Source: Paenibacillus eucommiae | GTDB taxonomy: Bacteria > Bacillota > Bacilli > Paenibacillales > NBRC-103111 | Reading direction: 5' to 3' | Length of the DNA: 64,000 bases | Assembly: GCF_017874215.1 (NCBI RefSeq) | Contig: NZ_JAGGLB010000007.1 | Location: forward strand, 124,001 to 188,000 | Part shown: positions 17,278 to 25,577 of the stretch, piece by piece | Layout: each line of letters begins with the position of its first letter | Numbering within the stretch: position 1 is the first letter of the stretch | The notes under the pieces: generated by a model | Database searches by the model: none | Seen by the model: the letters and a program-made list of their open reading frames with translations, nothing else | What the model was told of the DNA's origin: nothing | Position numbers and translations under genes: made by a program

Positions 17278-18294
17278 TCAGGTTGCGGCAATCAGGCCTT
17301 GAATGTACCCGACTGCATGCGCCCGCGAGCGGTGTCCCCAAGGCGTGTCTCCAACAATTTCCGGAACATGATCGTCCAATATAAATCCATCAAACCCTGT
17401 GCTTCTCAGCAGGCGAATCATTTCTGCCGGGCTATAGTTTCCTTCTCCCAGAAAACACTCATCGAAATGGGGAACGGTTCCCTGCACATCTCTGAAATGA
17501 ACATAATAAATTTTTCCCAGAGGTCCAAAAAAAGAAATCAATTCCTTCACATTCTCTGCTCCGCCCTGCATGGACGAACAGCTGCCGAAACAAAGATCCA
17601 GTCCCCAAGCGTCACTATCCGCAAGATTCATCGCTCTTTTAAAGCTATCCGTGTTCTTGAATATCCGGGCGACACCGCCAAGCATGTCAACAGGCGGATC
17701 ATCCGGATGCAGTGCCAGCTTCACGCCTGCTTCTTCAGCAACGGGGATGACAGCTTTGATAAAATACTCGTAATTTTGCCACATCCGCTCTTCGGTGATG
17801 ATCTCTTCCGGTCCCGCTTCAATGATCCTTTTTACTCCTGCATTTATTTCAGCTACAGAGTTACCGGCTGCGGAACGGGGAGCTTCCGGAGCTACCTGAG
17901 AGAGATCGAACGAGGAGACTTGGGCTCCTCCCCTTCCAGCCGTGGCGAAAGAAGTGCGCCAGACCCCACTCGGCATAAAATGGTAGCCCAGAATAGGGAT
18001 ACCTGCCCGCCCCATATTGCGAATCGTGGTCTGGTAATGCTCGATTTGTTCATCCCGGCCATCGATACCCAGCATCGCTTTATTATAAAAAGAAAGCGGC
18101 ACATTCTCCAAAGCTTCCAGCTTCATGCCTTTCCGTTCAACCGTCTGCTTCAGCTCCAGCAAATCTTCATACTCCCATTGCCGATCCCCGGGAAGACGAG
18201 GGGTGTTCATCTGCACCCCTGTCACGCCCAACTGGCGGCCGAACGTCAATGTGGCATCGTCCAGCTCATTAAATTGCCCAATGGCCAAGCGCAT
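17278..18294 (-). CDS. Mannonate dehydratase (UxuA)-family TIM-barrel enzyme
   Basis: This 338-residue TIM barrel resembles UxuA, which converts D-mannonate to 2-keto-3-deoxy-gluconate. Visible family segments are IPVAEEAGVKLALHPDDPP (His and Asp near 190), LCFGSCSSM, FGPLGKIYYVHFRDVQG and DDHVP, which carry the metal-binding residues. At 338 residues it is shorter than Escherichia coli UxuA, and a xylose-isomerase-like epimerase is an alternative. The ATG at 18294 has GGGAGG 7 bases upstream; an in-frame TTG at 18309 would contain that site and is rejected. It stands in an operon with isomerase and lactonase-like genes, so it probably acts late in a sugar-acid pathway. Confidence 0.85.
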   Translation of the reverse strand: MRLAIGQFNELDDATLTFGRQLGVTGVQMNTPRLPGDRQWEYEDLLELKQTVERKGMKLEALENVPLSFYNKAMLGIDGRDEQIEHYQTTIRNMGRAGIPILGYHFMPSGVWRTSFATAGRGGAQVSSFDLSQVAPEAPRSAAGNSVAEINAGVKRIIEAGPEEIITEERMWQNYEYFIKAVIPVAEEAGVKLALHPDDPPVDMLGGVARIFKNTDSFKRAMNLADSDAWGLDLCFGSCSSMQGGAENVKELISFFGPLGKIYYVHFRDVQGTVPHFDECFLGEGNYSPAEMIRLLRSTGFDGFILDDHVPEIVGDTPWGHRSRAHAVGYIQGLIAAT

Positions 18295-18315
18295 TTGTGT
18301 TCCTCCCAATTACAA

Positions 18316-19179
18316 TCACCACGGTTCAACACCGAGCAGCTTGCGGCCCAATGGCGTTAATTGAACAGGCTGGCTATGATCGTTTTTCTCCCAATAGCGG
18401 GGGTCAACTTGATTGCCGGGTCTTCCCTGATGAGTTCGTACACATTCGATATACATCTCGGTATCTGCTTCCGACTGCTTATGCTCCGGAAACATGAGCA
18501 CATATTGGGCAAATCTCGGCTTATCGGCTAAATTCACTCCATTTCCATGAGGCAGTAAAACGTCCCATATCAGCAAATCACCAGCTTCCCCCGGGATGGG
18601 TTCGACTTCATAGCCGGTCAAATCCGGATGCCACGGATCGCGATCGGCAGGCTGTTCCTTCAAGTACTGCTCCAGATTGCGGTAAATGCTCGGCACACAC
18701 TGAAAGCCGCCTTGATTTGCAGCTGTATCCGCCAAGTAGACGACTCCCTGCAAAGGACGCGGCTGCTTAAGCGGGAAGGCAAGATTGGACGTATCTTCAT
18801 CCCAGTGAATGAAATTGGCGCTCAAGCCTGGATGATCGTCGCGTTTGGGCGGCTTCATGCTGACCCGATCCATGCTGACCCGTAGCTTCTTATCACCAAT
18901 AATTTCGGAGAAAGCTTCATACACATTCGGATGCTGGCGAATATCCCACATCGCCTGATGATTATATAGAGGAAGCATACCGGCTGCCTGACCCTCCCAG
19001 AACGTATCCATCCCCTCAGCCGGCGTGTACCAGCCTTCCCGATCTTCAGGACTTTTGCCCATAAAATTCCACATCACTTGAACTAACTTATCACAATCTG
19101 CTTTGGGTACCGCATTTTTAATAAGCACATACCCGTTCGTGTGAAAAAAATCTTTCATTTCTTTGGTTATGATTGACAT
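18316..19179 (-). CDS. Phytanoyl-CoA dioxygenase (PhyH)-family protein
   Basis: The 287-residue protein has the double-stranded beta-helix signature of Fe(II)/2-oxoglutarate dioxygenases: HWDED (iron-binding His and Asp near 124-126) and a distal His in LLPHGNG (about 208), with an Arg in KPRFAQYV. The N-terminus (FHTNGYVLIKNAV) is typical of PhyH proteins. Members hydroxylate small molecules such as ectoine or phytanoyl-CoA; the substrate here is not evident. It lies 7 bases after the M24 gene and 21 before the UxuA-like gene, so co-expression is likely. GAAGG lies close to the ATG. Confidence 0.88.
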   Translation of the reverse strand: MSIITKEMKDFFHTNGYVLIKNAVPKADCDKLVQVMWNFMGKSPEDREGWYTPAEGMDTFWEGQAAGMLPLYNHQAMWDIRQHPNVYEAFSEIIGDKKLRVSMDRVSMKPPKRDDHPGLSANFIHWDEDTSNLAFPLKQPRPLQGVVYLADTAANQGGFQCVPSIYRNLEQYLKEQPADRDPWHPDLTGYEVEPIPGEAGDLLIWDVLLPHGNGVNLADKPRFAQYVLMFPEHKQSEADTEMYIECVRTHQGRPGNQVDPRYWEKNDHSQPVQLTPLGRKLLGVEPW

Positions 19180-19185
19180 AAACCT

Positions 19186-20391
19186 TCACCCTTTCGGCAG
19201 AACTGAAATCGTTCCATGTAATTTCCAATTTTGACTTAATGTTCTGACTAAGCCTGACATCGATTCGTACCCGTCTTCGGTCACCAGCAGGCTTTCCTCG
19301 ATCCGGTTCGAGCCGTGCGGATGACCGAATAGGCTAACATCCATATTCACAGTCATTCCAGCTTTGAACAGGGTCGTGGTAGCAGCGTCAGGATAAGGGG
19401 ACTCGGCTTCCGCCAATCCGCATCCGTGCAGTGGCGGGTACAGATCAAAGGGGGTAACGTCCTTCTCTGCAAAATACGTTTTCACTGCGCTTACCAGCTC
19501 ACCTTGCCCGATTCCTGCTCTCAGCTTCGACAGCGCCGCTTCTTCCGCCTCAACTAGCAGTGAGATAAAGGCTTGCTGCTCATCGCTCATTTGGCCAGCT
19601 ACGAAGGGGAACCCCACTGTGGCTATATAGCCTTCTACCTGCACGGCAAGCGCAGCCAGGATCATATCGCCGTCTCGAATCACCTTGCGCGAAGCTCTTC
19701 CGATGATCGTATCGACACGTTCTCCGCTTGTGACCAGACAGAATGGAACACATTCAGCCCCTTGTCTTGTACATTCTCCATAGGCGAGAGAAGCCAGCTC
19801 CAGTTCCGTCATGCCAGGCTTCACCTGCTCGATCATCAGCCTGTAACCTGCATCAGCGATTCTCGCTGCTTCTTGTAAGCAGGCGATCTCGCGCTCAGAT
19901 TTCGTCATCCGCAATTGAAATAACAGATCGCCTGCATCGACAATTTCTACGCTCTCCAGACTATCCTCAATTTCCTTTAATAAAGCTGCGGGCATCGCAT
20001 CCATGCCGGCTACGCCCATTCTGCGTATAGCGCTGCGGACTTGGAGCTCGCTATTTATTGCCTTCAGGCTCGTATAATGCGCCATAGGATATTCGATCAG
20101 ATCCGGCACGGTTACACACGCAAACTCGGGAATAAGCCTGACGTCTGTCCAAGCACTCATCTCACGGCAAAACATTTCACCTTCAGGTGCCGCAATTACA
20201 ATCGGTTCACCCTCTAGAGGTACTATAACGGCTCCTCTTTCGAACAAGGGCCAATAATTGCTTATATAGCGCAAATTTTCCTTCCTATATTCATCTCCAT
20301 AAATCAGACATGCCTCGATGTTCCGTTCTTTCATCAAGGTTCTCAAGTTCTCCACTCTCGCAGCGAACTCCGGCTTCGCAATTTGAAACAT
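19186..20391 (-). CDS. M24-family (creatinase/aminopeptidase P fold) protein with altered metal site
   Basis: The 401-residue product has the N-terminal creatinase domain and a C-terminal pita-bread domain. Of the five usual metal ligands, the two Asp in the LDxG...GYxxDxTR region are replaced (MILAALAV and GYIATVGF), His322 in LHGCGL is kept, the first Glu is Asp (VNMDVSL) and the last Glu is kept (NRIEESLLV). Creatinase and some C-N hydrolases of this fold work without metal, so it may hydrolyse a non-peptide amide or amidine rather than a Xaa-Pro bond. It is inside a sugar-type operon, 58 bases after the isomerase gene, and its ribosome site is in a short duplication (20402-20464). Confidence 0.82.
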   Translation of the reverse strand: MFQIAKPEFAARVENLRTLMKERNIEACLIYGDEYRKENLRYISNYWPLFERGAVIVPLEGEPIVIAAPEGEMFCREMSAWTDVRLIPEFACVTVPDLIEYPMAHYTSLKAINSELQVRSAIRRMGVAGMDAMPAALLKEIEDSLESVEIVDAGDLLFQLRMTKSEREIACLQEAARIADAGYRLMIEQVKPGMTELELASLAYGECTRQGAECVPFCLVTSGERVDTIIGRASRKVIRDGDMILAALAVQVEGYIATVGFPFVAGQMSDEQQAFISLLVEAEEAALSKLRAGIGQGELVSAVKTYFAEKDVTPFDLYPPLHGCGLAEAESPYPDAATTTLFKAGMTVNMDVSLFGHPHGSNRIEESLLVTEDGYESMSGLVRTLSQNWKLHGTISVLPKG

Positions 20392-20401
20392 ATGCTTCCC
20401 T

Positions 20402-20464
20402 ACCTCCTCTAATGAACAGCTTTCAGATGCTTATATCCCCTCACCTCCTCTAATAAACAACTTT
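20402..20464. repeat. Duplicated gene end with stop codon and ribosome site
   Basis: ACCTCCTCTAAT-AACA-CTTT occurs at 20402-20423 and 20443-20464 (20 of 22 bases identical, period 41). On the minus strand each copy reads as the end of the isomerase gene, a TAG stop and an AGGAGGT site. The second copy now supplies the ribosome site of the M24 gene. Confidence 0.6.
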
Positions 20465-21934
20465 GCGGATTTTCATAAAATCAGCGATATAACCGAGTTC
20501 TTCTGTAAGGTCTCCATACGCAATGATGCAATGGTGTGCGAAGCCTTCTTTGATTAGTGCAGCGAGAAATCGCTTGATCGGTACAGCAAATTGAACGACC
20601 GCCGTAATTTCCTCGCAAGGAATGTTCTCTGGTATGTGCAGTGCCTCACCCTTCACGATGAGCATCTTATACCCATCCGCATCTATAATCAGATGGCTGA
20701 TCGTCACCACGCCCGGCTTAAGCGTATATTCAAAGCCGAAGCCCGCACCCTGCAAGCCCCATTGCTCCGGGGAACGATTCACCTTGACCGTGCTCCGGTC
20801 CGTGGCATACTCCGTATCCGCATACCCGTGATGGACCATCAGCAAGGCATTAAGCTCCTCATCATATTCGCCCCATTCGGCATAGGCAGGCACTTTGCCG
20901 CTGAGCCTAGTCATCAGGGTCATCATAATCAGGCCATGCACATCTCCCTCGGTATTCACGACATACTTGCCTTCCTCATGCATCAGCGTATTCGCCAGGT
21001 AAGAGGTCGTTCCCGTCTTCTGCTCCACATAATGCTGGCCCAGCAGCGTAAGTGCATCCAGCCTGAAACGTTCGAGGGTGTTCTTCAGGGCAACGTAGAA
21101 CTTCGCGGATTTATGGATATCATCCTCGTTCAGGCCGACGATATGAAACCGCTCTTTGGTCTGCTCGAATACCGCTGCAATTTCTGTATCCGTCGCTTTA
21201 TCGAACTGCTCAAGCAAATGATCGACCTGAATCGAGATGATATTGGGCCCCAACGTTCCTTTGATCATCGTTTTGTCATATTCGAAGTCATACATCCCTC
21301 TGAACACATGTCCAATTACGCCGATATTCGTTGTTTGAAGATTGATATACGCTTTGTAGGCCCGAATATAGCTGGACATTTCCCGATAGGCTTCATCATC
21401 CTGGATCGAGCCGACCACGACCTTTAGCTCACGAAACCAGCCCATTTTCTTGAACGTGGCTGCCAGCTGAAGGTTGGCAATCAGCGCACTGTTTCCCAAA
21501 ATATTTTCGTAATTCGTTTGAAGATTGATGCGATTGCTATGCTGGGTATTAAACAGAATGACCGGAACATGGCGGAAATTTTCGAGCACTTGAATGGCCA
21601 TATAATCCGGACAGTAGGTTCCGGCTGCATACACGATCAGATCGATGTGTTCATGCTGCAAGCTCTTGTTCGCCGCTTCCGCAGCATCCAGCGTATCGAT
21701 GAGCCCCGGCCAGATGATGCGGTCCTGAGGGAATTGCTCGCCAAGCCGGTTATAGATGCAGGTCATATCTTCCGTAACACTAGCCTTCAATGTACCGGGA
21801 AACATGCGCCAATATTCGAAAAAGCCCAGGGTGATAAGTCCAATATTCAGCGGCTTCCCTGCCACTCTTGCTGTTAGCAAATCCCCAAATACATGGCCTT
21901 TGGCAGTCTCGAAGGATTCGATCATTTCACTCAT
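20450..21934 (-). CDS. L-arabinose isomerase-like (AraA/FucI superfamily) protein
   Basis: This 494-residue cytoplasmic protein has the length and layout of arabinose isomerases: an N-terminal Rossmann-like domain (LNIGLITLGFFEYWRMFPGT), LIVYAAGTYCPDYM, VPVILFNTQ, GHVFRGMYDFEYD, an active-site-like NTEGDVHG and a C-terminal HHCIIAYGDLTEEL. Family members interconvert aldoses and ketoses with manganese. Several residues differ from true AraA, so the substrate may be another sugar or polyol. Its ATG overlaps the stop of the amidohydrolase gene (ATGA), which indicates translational coupling, and it heads a block with M24, PhyH and UxuA-like genes. Confidence 0.85.
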   Translation of the reverse strand: MSEMIESFETAKGHVFGDLLTARVAGKPLNIGLITLGFFEYWRMFPGTLKASVTEDMTCIYNRLGEQFPQDRIIWPGLIDTLDAAEAANKSLQHEHIDLIVYAAGTYCPDYMAIQVLENFRHVPVILFNTQHSNRINLQTNYENILGNSALIANLQLAATFKKMGWFRELKVVVGSIQDDEAYREMSSYIRAYKAYINLQTTNIGVIGHVFRGMYDFEYDKTMIKGTLGPNIISIQVDHLLEQFDKATDTEIAAVFEQTKERFHIVGLNEDDIHKSAKFYVALKNTLERFRLDALTLLGQHYVEQKTGTTSYLANTLMHEEGKYVVNTEGDVHGLIMMTLMTRLSGKVPAYAEWGEYDEELNALLMVHHGYADTEYATDRSTVKVNRSPEQWGLQGAGFGFEYTLKPGVVTISHLIIDADGYKMLIVKGEALHIPENIPCEEITAVVQFAVPIKRFLAALIKEGFAHHCIIAYGDLTEELGYIADFMKIRKVVY

Positions 21935-22776
21935 GTTAGTTTGTTTCCTTTCTGTTTGTTTCCTTTCTGCTTTAGCAAACGGACTGCATTATGATGAATA
22001 ATATTGGCCATATCAGCATCGTCAATACCGGAAAATAACACACTGCCCAGCATGTAATGCGGGTCATACCAGGGAAGATCGGTACCGAATATTACTTTCT
22101 CGGAGGAAGCCTCCTGAACCATCTTTTTAATGATTCCGTTTAAACGCCCCGTATCGCAAAGATCCAGATAAACGTTTGGCAATGTTTTGGCTATTTGAAT
22201 GGCATAGTCACTTTCCCCTGGTGCAGAATGACCTAATAAAAAGGTGATCCCGGGGTATTTCTTAGCCAGCTTTTCCACCATACCCGGGGGATTGTAAGGG
22301 CTATGTCCCCATGTATGGGATAGCAGCATTAGTTTATGCTCATGGGCATACTCATATATTCTTGTATACTTATCTCCATCCAGCGGATATAAATGCCGAT
22401 CAGGCAAAAACTTGAAGCCCACATAACCTTCTGTTTGCTGAAAATGGGCAAGACGCTCTTCCAAATCGTTGTCATAATGCGGGTTAAATGCAAAATATCC
22501 ATAAATTTTGTCCGGATACTGCTTCATGGCCGCTTCTGTCTCTCCATTTCCCAATATAGGGTCAAATAAAGCACTATGCGCAGATGAAATGATCCATTCT
22601 ATGTTTTCGCGGTCCATCGTATGAATCATTGCCTCAAGGCTAGTCTCCGGCATGTAGGTCCCATGGAAAGGTCCCATATGCGTATGAACATCGATGATGG
22701 AAATACTGGATAGTCTGCCCGTTTCGATAAATTCAGCAGCCAGCTTCGACTTATTGCTCATCCCCAGTCGACTCAT
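21931..22776 (-). CDS. Amidohydrolase-2 family protein, metal site intact
   Basis: The 281-residue TIM barrel belongs to the PF04909 group (decarboxylases and hydrolases such as ACMSD and lactonases). All metal ligands are visible: DVHTHMG, His in LLSHTWG, His in LLGHSAPG and Asp in FGTDLPW. It overlaps by four bases with the related gene upstream and with the isomerase gene downstream, so the three are translationally coupled. GGGGG lies 7 bases before the ATG. The C-terminus ends in a duplicated KQKGN from a 15-bp tandem repeat. A lactone or acyl-sugar derivative is a possible substrate, but this is not shown by the sequence. Confidence 0.87.
   Translation of the reverse strand: MSRLGMSNKSKLAAEFIETGRLSSISIIDVHTHMGPFHGTYMPETSLEAMIHTMDRENIEWIISSAHSALFDPILGNGETEAAMKQYPDKIYGYFAFNPHYDNDLEERLAHFQQTEGYVGFKFLPDRHLYPLDGDKYTRIYEYAHEHKLMLLSHTWGHSPYNPPGMVEKLAKKYPGITFLLGHSAPGESDYAIQIAKTLPNVYLDLCDTGRLNGIIKKMVQEASSEKVIFGTDLPWYDPHYMLGSVLFSGIDDADMANIIHHNAVRLLKQKGNKQKGNKLT
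21940..21969. repeat. Perfect 15-bp tandem duplication at a coupled gene junction
   Basis: TTTGTTTCCTTTCTG is repeated exactly twice. On the minus strand it doubles the AAAGGAAA element that would be the ribosome site of the isomerase gene and adds five residues to the amidohydrolase. Confidence 0.75.
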
Positions 22777-23558
22777 ATCTGCACCCCCTGCAGAATTCTT
22801 TCTATGTTCAGGTGCGCAATATTGTCCATATGCTCCTGTGTAATTCCGGAGCCCAACAACGTCGCAAGCGGTCCCCCTATGCAGTTGCTTGGAAAATCGG
22901 AGCCGAACAGTATTCTTTCAGAGCCAAACCGATTGCATATGTCCTTAATTTCTCCCGAGGTTTGCATATCGCCGCTCTCTATATACACATTCTTATAGGC
23001 TCTGAACAATGGAAACAAGAATCTGTCATGACTCCACAGCCCATAATTGTTAATAATTACGGTTAGATCAGGGTACTCCTTGAGTACATTGTAAATCATC
23101 TCCCAACCAAGACTTGGAGACAGATACAAAGGAATACCAGCCTTAGTTATTTCTTCAAGTAGTTCCCCCATGACTACCGCATTCAGGAAATATCGATTCT
23201 GTTCAGGATACGCACGCAGTAATTTAACATTGTTTTCTTTCATTCTATGAAACAGCTGCTCCGGCGCATATTCGCTTTCCGTAATTGGAGGCAGAATCGT
23301 CCATGTGGAGATCAACCTCTCCGGAGCCTTGTTCACTTCGCCTATAATAAGGTCGTTCCCATGATTGGGAAACACATCAATCATTGTGTTATGGTACACG
23401 ACGGCACTATCAATTCCACAGAAATCAAGCTCTTTCAACAACTCTTCCGCATCGCGCGCTTGCTTTACCTTTTCTACAACCATCAGATGCTCGTGATTTA
23501 TCACTTCATAATTGACGGTCCTATACCCTATTGCACAGTTGCAATCGATAATCTTCAT
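22773..23558 (-). CDS. Amidohydrolase-2 family protein, degenerate metal site
   Basis: The 261-residue protein is a diverged relative of its neighbour: same barrel and a conserved LFGSDFP near the C-terminus, but the usual HxH after strand 1 is replaced (IIDCNCAIG) and the strand-6 histidine region reads IINNYGLWSH. It may therefore be inactive, use another metal arrangement, or form a mixed complex with the intact enzyme encoded next to it. The ATG at 23558 has GAGG 6 bases upstream; the ATG 15 bases earlier contains no site of its own. Its stop overlaps the next ATG. Confidence 0.8.
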   Translation of the reverse strand: MKIIDCNCAIGYRTVNYEVINHEHLMVVEKVKQARDAEELLKELDFCGIDSAVVYHNTMIDVFPNHGNDLIIGEVNKAPERLISTWTILPPITESEYAPEQLFHRMKENNVKLLRAYPEQNRYFLNAVVMGELLEEITKAGIPLYLSPSLGWEMIYNVLKEYPDLTVIINNYGLWSHDRFLFPLFRAYKNVYIESGDMQTSGEIKDICNRFGSERILFGSDFPSNCIGGPLATLLGSGITQEHMDNIAHLNIERILQGVQI

Positions 23559-23581
23559 GGAACACCTCTTCATAATATTTG

Positions 23582-24637
23582 CTACCCCGATGAAACTTTG
23601 CCATCATCCAGAAAAGCCGCCGGATTATGCGCCATCAGCGTTTGAATCTGCTCCGCTGTAATTCCCTCATCCTCCATCATCGGTATGATGTTGGTTATCA
23701 TATGGTCATAGCCCCAACCGCCATAGCTGTGCAAACATGTTTTCAAGCAAACATCGATGGACAGCAATATTTGATTAAGGAATCCTTGGTTAATCAATTC
23801 CTTAATGGCCCGGACCCGCTCAATGTCTCTCGCGAATAACCCTTTGAGGATGCTGCGATGCCGCTTGTCGGAATAAAATTCCTTGCCAAAATTATCGAAT
23901 TCCACATAGACGCCTTTGTGAAGCAAATCCTTGATATAATCAAGCTTAATATCCACATCTATGTGGTTGATGCATATTTTCTCAGCCGCAGCGCCATGCT
24001 CCGTCAGTATGTCCACCACTTCGTAGCCATTGGTTGCCCAGAGATCGGTATGCACATGAAGCCCAAGCCCCGTCTCCTGCTGGGCGATGGCTGCTGCAAT
24101 CAGCGTCTTTCGTTCATTGGGATAAATGATTTCACTAGTCCCAATTTCACCAATAACTCCTGCTTTGATTGTCGTCCCATCGATGCCATGCCTAATTTCA
24201 TGGAGCAGCTCTGCAGCAATACCTTCGATCGTTTTATCGTCCATATCCGGAGGATGGCTGGCATGAATATAGTAGCCGCATCCGGCAATGACATGGAGAT
24301 CAAGTGCCCTTGCCAACCGGGCAAGCAGGACCGGATCCCTGCCGATATCACGCAAGGTCAGGTCAACGAAGGTTTTGCCGCCGGCTTTTTTAAACTGCAG
24401 AATTTCCCACTCCATGACATTCTCGTCATCGAGCACCGCATTATCGAGAACCGCGTATGGATTACGCCGCAGATGGCCTATATTAGCAAGATTTACTTGA
24501 TCCTGTGCCATTGCTTTGGCCGATATGGTTTGCGGTGCAGGCACAAGATTGCGCAAATCGATAAAAGCATGTTCATGTGGTAGAATCAAGCCTAGACTGT
24601 CCGACTCCACCTTGCCTGTTACTGTCATGACTGACAA
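23582..24637 (-). CDS. Phosphotriesterase-family hydrolase (lactonase-like)
   Basis: The 351-residue barrel shows the phosphotriesterase-related pattern: HEH (His21 and His23), Glu in GVIGEIGTS at the bridging-ligand position, HVHTD, INHID and Asp in SIDVCLK. Members include phosphotriesterases, PHP proteins and sugar-acid lactonases. With the isomerase and dehydratase-like genes downstream, a sugar lactone or ester is a reasonable substrate. I chose TTG at 24637 because AAGGAGG lies 8 bases upstream; ATG at 24628 is 17 bases from the site, and a TTG at 24655 would contain it. It is the first enzyme gene after the transporter. Confidence 0.87.
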   Translation of the reverse strand: MSVMTVTGKVESDSLGLILPHEHAFIDLRNLVPAPQTISAKAMAQDQVNLANIGHLRRNPYAVLDNAVLDDENVMEWEILQFKKAGGKTFVDLTLRDIGRDPVLLARLARALDLHVIAGCGYYIHASHPPDMDDKTIEGIAAELLHEIRHGIDGTTIKAGVIGEIGTSEIIYPNERKTLIAAAIAQQETGLGLHVHTDLWATNGYEVVDILTEHGAAAEKICINHIDVDIKLDYIKDLLHKGVYVEFDNFGKEFYSDKRHRSILKGLFARDIERVRAIKELINQGFLNQILLSIDVCLKTCLHSYGGWGYDHMITNIIPMMEDEGITAEQIQTLMAHNPAAFLDDGKVSSG

Positions 24638-24674
24638 TACAGCCGCCTCCTTCAAACTTCTGAAATCATCTAAA

Positions 24675-25559
24675 TTACCCTTTCACACTACCCAAAACAA
24701 TGCCTTTCGCAAAATATTTCTGCAGGAAAGGATACAGCAGCAGGACCGGCAAGGCACCAAGAAAAATTTGTGCCGCTTTAAAGGTTCTGTTGGAAGTTTC
24801 GGATAATCTTAACACTTCCTGTGCCGTCATCTGGCTGAGATCTCTTCCGATTACAACAGTTTGCAAATAACTGGACAACGGATAATTATCAGGGCTGTTC
24901 ATGAGAATAAGACCGTCAAACCAGGAATTCCATTGCCCGACCACACAGAATAAGGTGAGCGTGGCCAGCGCCGGCTTCGAGAGCGGAATAAAGATTTTGA
25001 AGAGAATTGTCCAGTGCTGAGCCCCATCGACAAATGCCGACTCCTCCAGTTCCTTTGGCAGATTACGAAAGAAATTCAACAAAAGAATAATGTTAAATAC
25101 GGGAACAGCACCGGGAAGCACCAATGCCCAGATCGAATCCAGCAGACCGATGGTGCGTATCGTCATATACCACGGAATCAGACCTCCGGAAAACAGGATC
25201 GTAAACACAAAAACCCATGCATATACAGTACGAAACCGGAATGCCCTTGCTTCCTTGGACAAAGGATAGGCCGCCATCACCGTTAATACCATACTGAACG
25301 TAACACCCAGCACTACCCTTTTTAAGCTGACCACCAATGAATTCAGAAATTGCGGCTTGTGAAACACAAATTCGTAAGACTGCAAGGTAAAGCCAACCGG
25401 CCAAAACGACACATCCCCAGCTTCCGCCGCCCATGCTGAACTGAAGGACACAGCCAGAATATGAATAAGCGGCGCAATACAGAGCAGGGAAAGCAGGATC
25501 AGACAAGAGTAAATGAGCAGTGTTGCGGTCCGTTCCAGCACATTCGAACGATATTTCAT
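24675..25559 (-). CDS. Carbohydrate ABC transporter permease (YtcP/LplC-like)
   Basis: This 294-residue protein has six predicted membrane helices and the inner-membrane permease loop EESAFVDGAQHWTILFKIFIP with the conserved Ala and Gly. The C-terminus (PVLLLYPFLQKYFAKGIVLGSVKG) is typical of CUT1 permeases that partner with LplA-like lipoproteins. No ATPase gene is in the operon, so a shared MsmX-type ATPase from elsewhere would energise it. GGGAG lies 7 bases before the ATG. Confidence 0.95.
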   Translation of the reverse strand: MKYRSNVLERTATLLIYSCLILLSLLCIAPLIHILAVSFSSAWAAEAGDVSFWPVGFTLQSYEFVFHKPQFLNSLVVSLKRVVLGVTFSMVLTVMAAYPLSKEARAFRFRTVYAWVFVFTILFSGGLIPWYMTIRTIGLLDSIWALVLPGAVPVFNIILLLNFFRNLPKELEESAFVDGAQHWTILFKIFIPLSKPALATLTLFCVVGQWNSWFDGLILMNSPDNYPLSSYLQTVVIGRDLSQMTAQEVLRLSETSNRTFKAAQIFLGALPVLLLYPFLQKYFAKGIVLGSVKG

Positions 25560-25577
25560 ACGTAAGCTCCCTTGTTT

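Noticed and set aside
17299..18360. Long plus-strand open frame of 353 codons
   Set aside because: It lies opposite the UxuA-like gene and has no recognisable protein features; the minus-strand frame has family motifs and a ribosome site.
20591..21427. Plus-strand open frame of 278 codons
   Set aside because: It is a shadow of the arabinose-isomerase-like gene and has His/Arg-rich, non-protein-like composition.
23858..24583. Plus-strand open frame of 241 codons
   Set aside because: It is a shadow of the phosphotriesterase-family gene.
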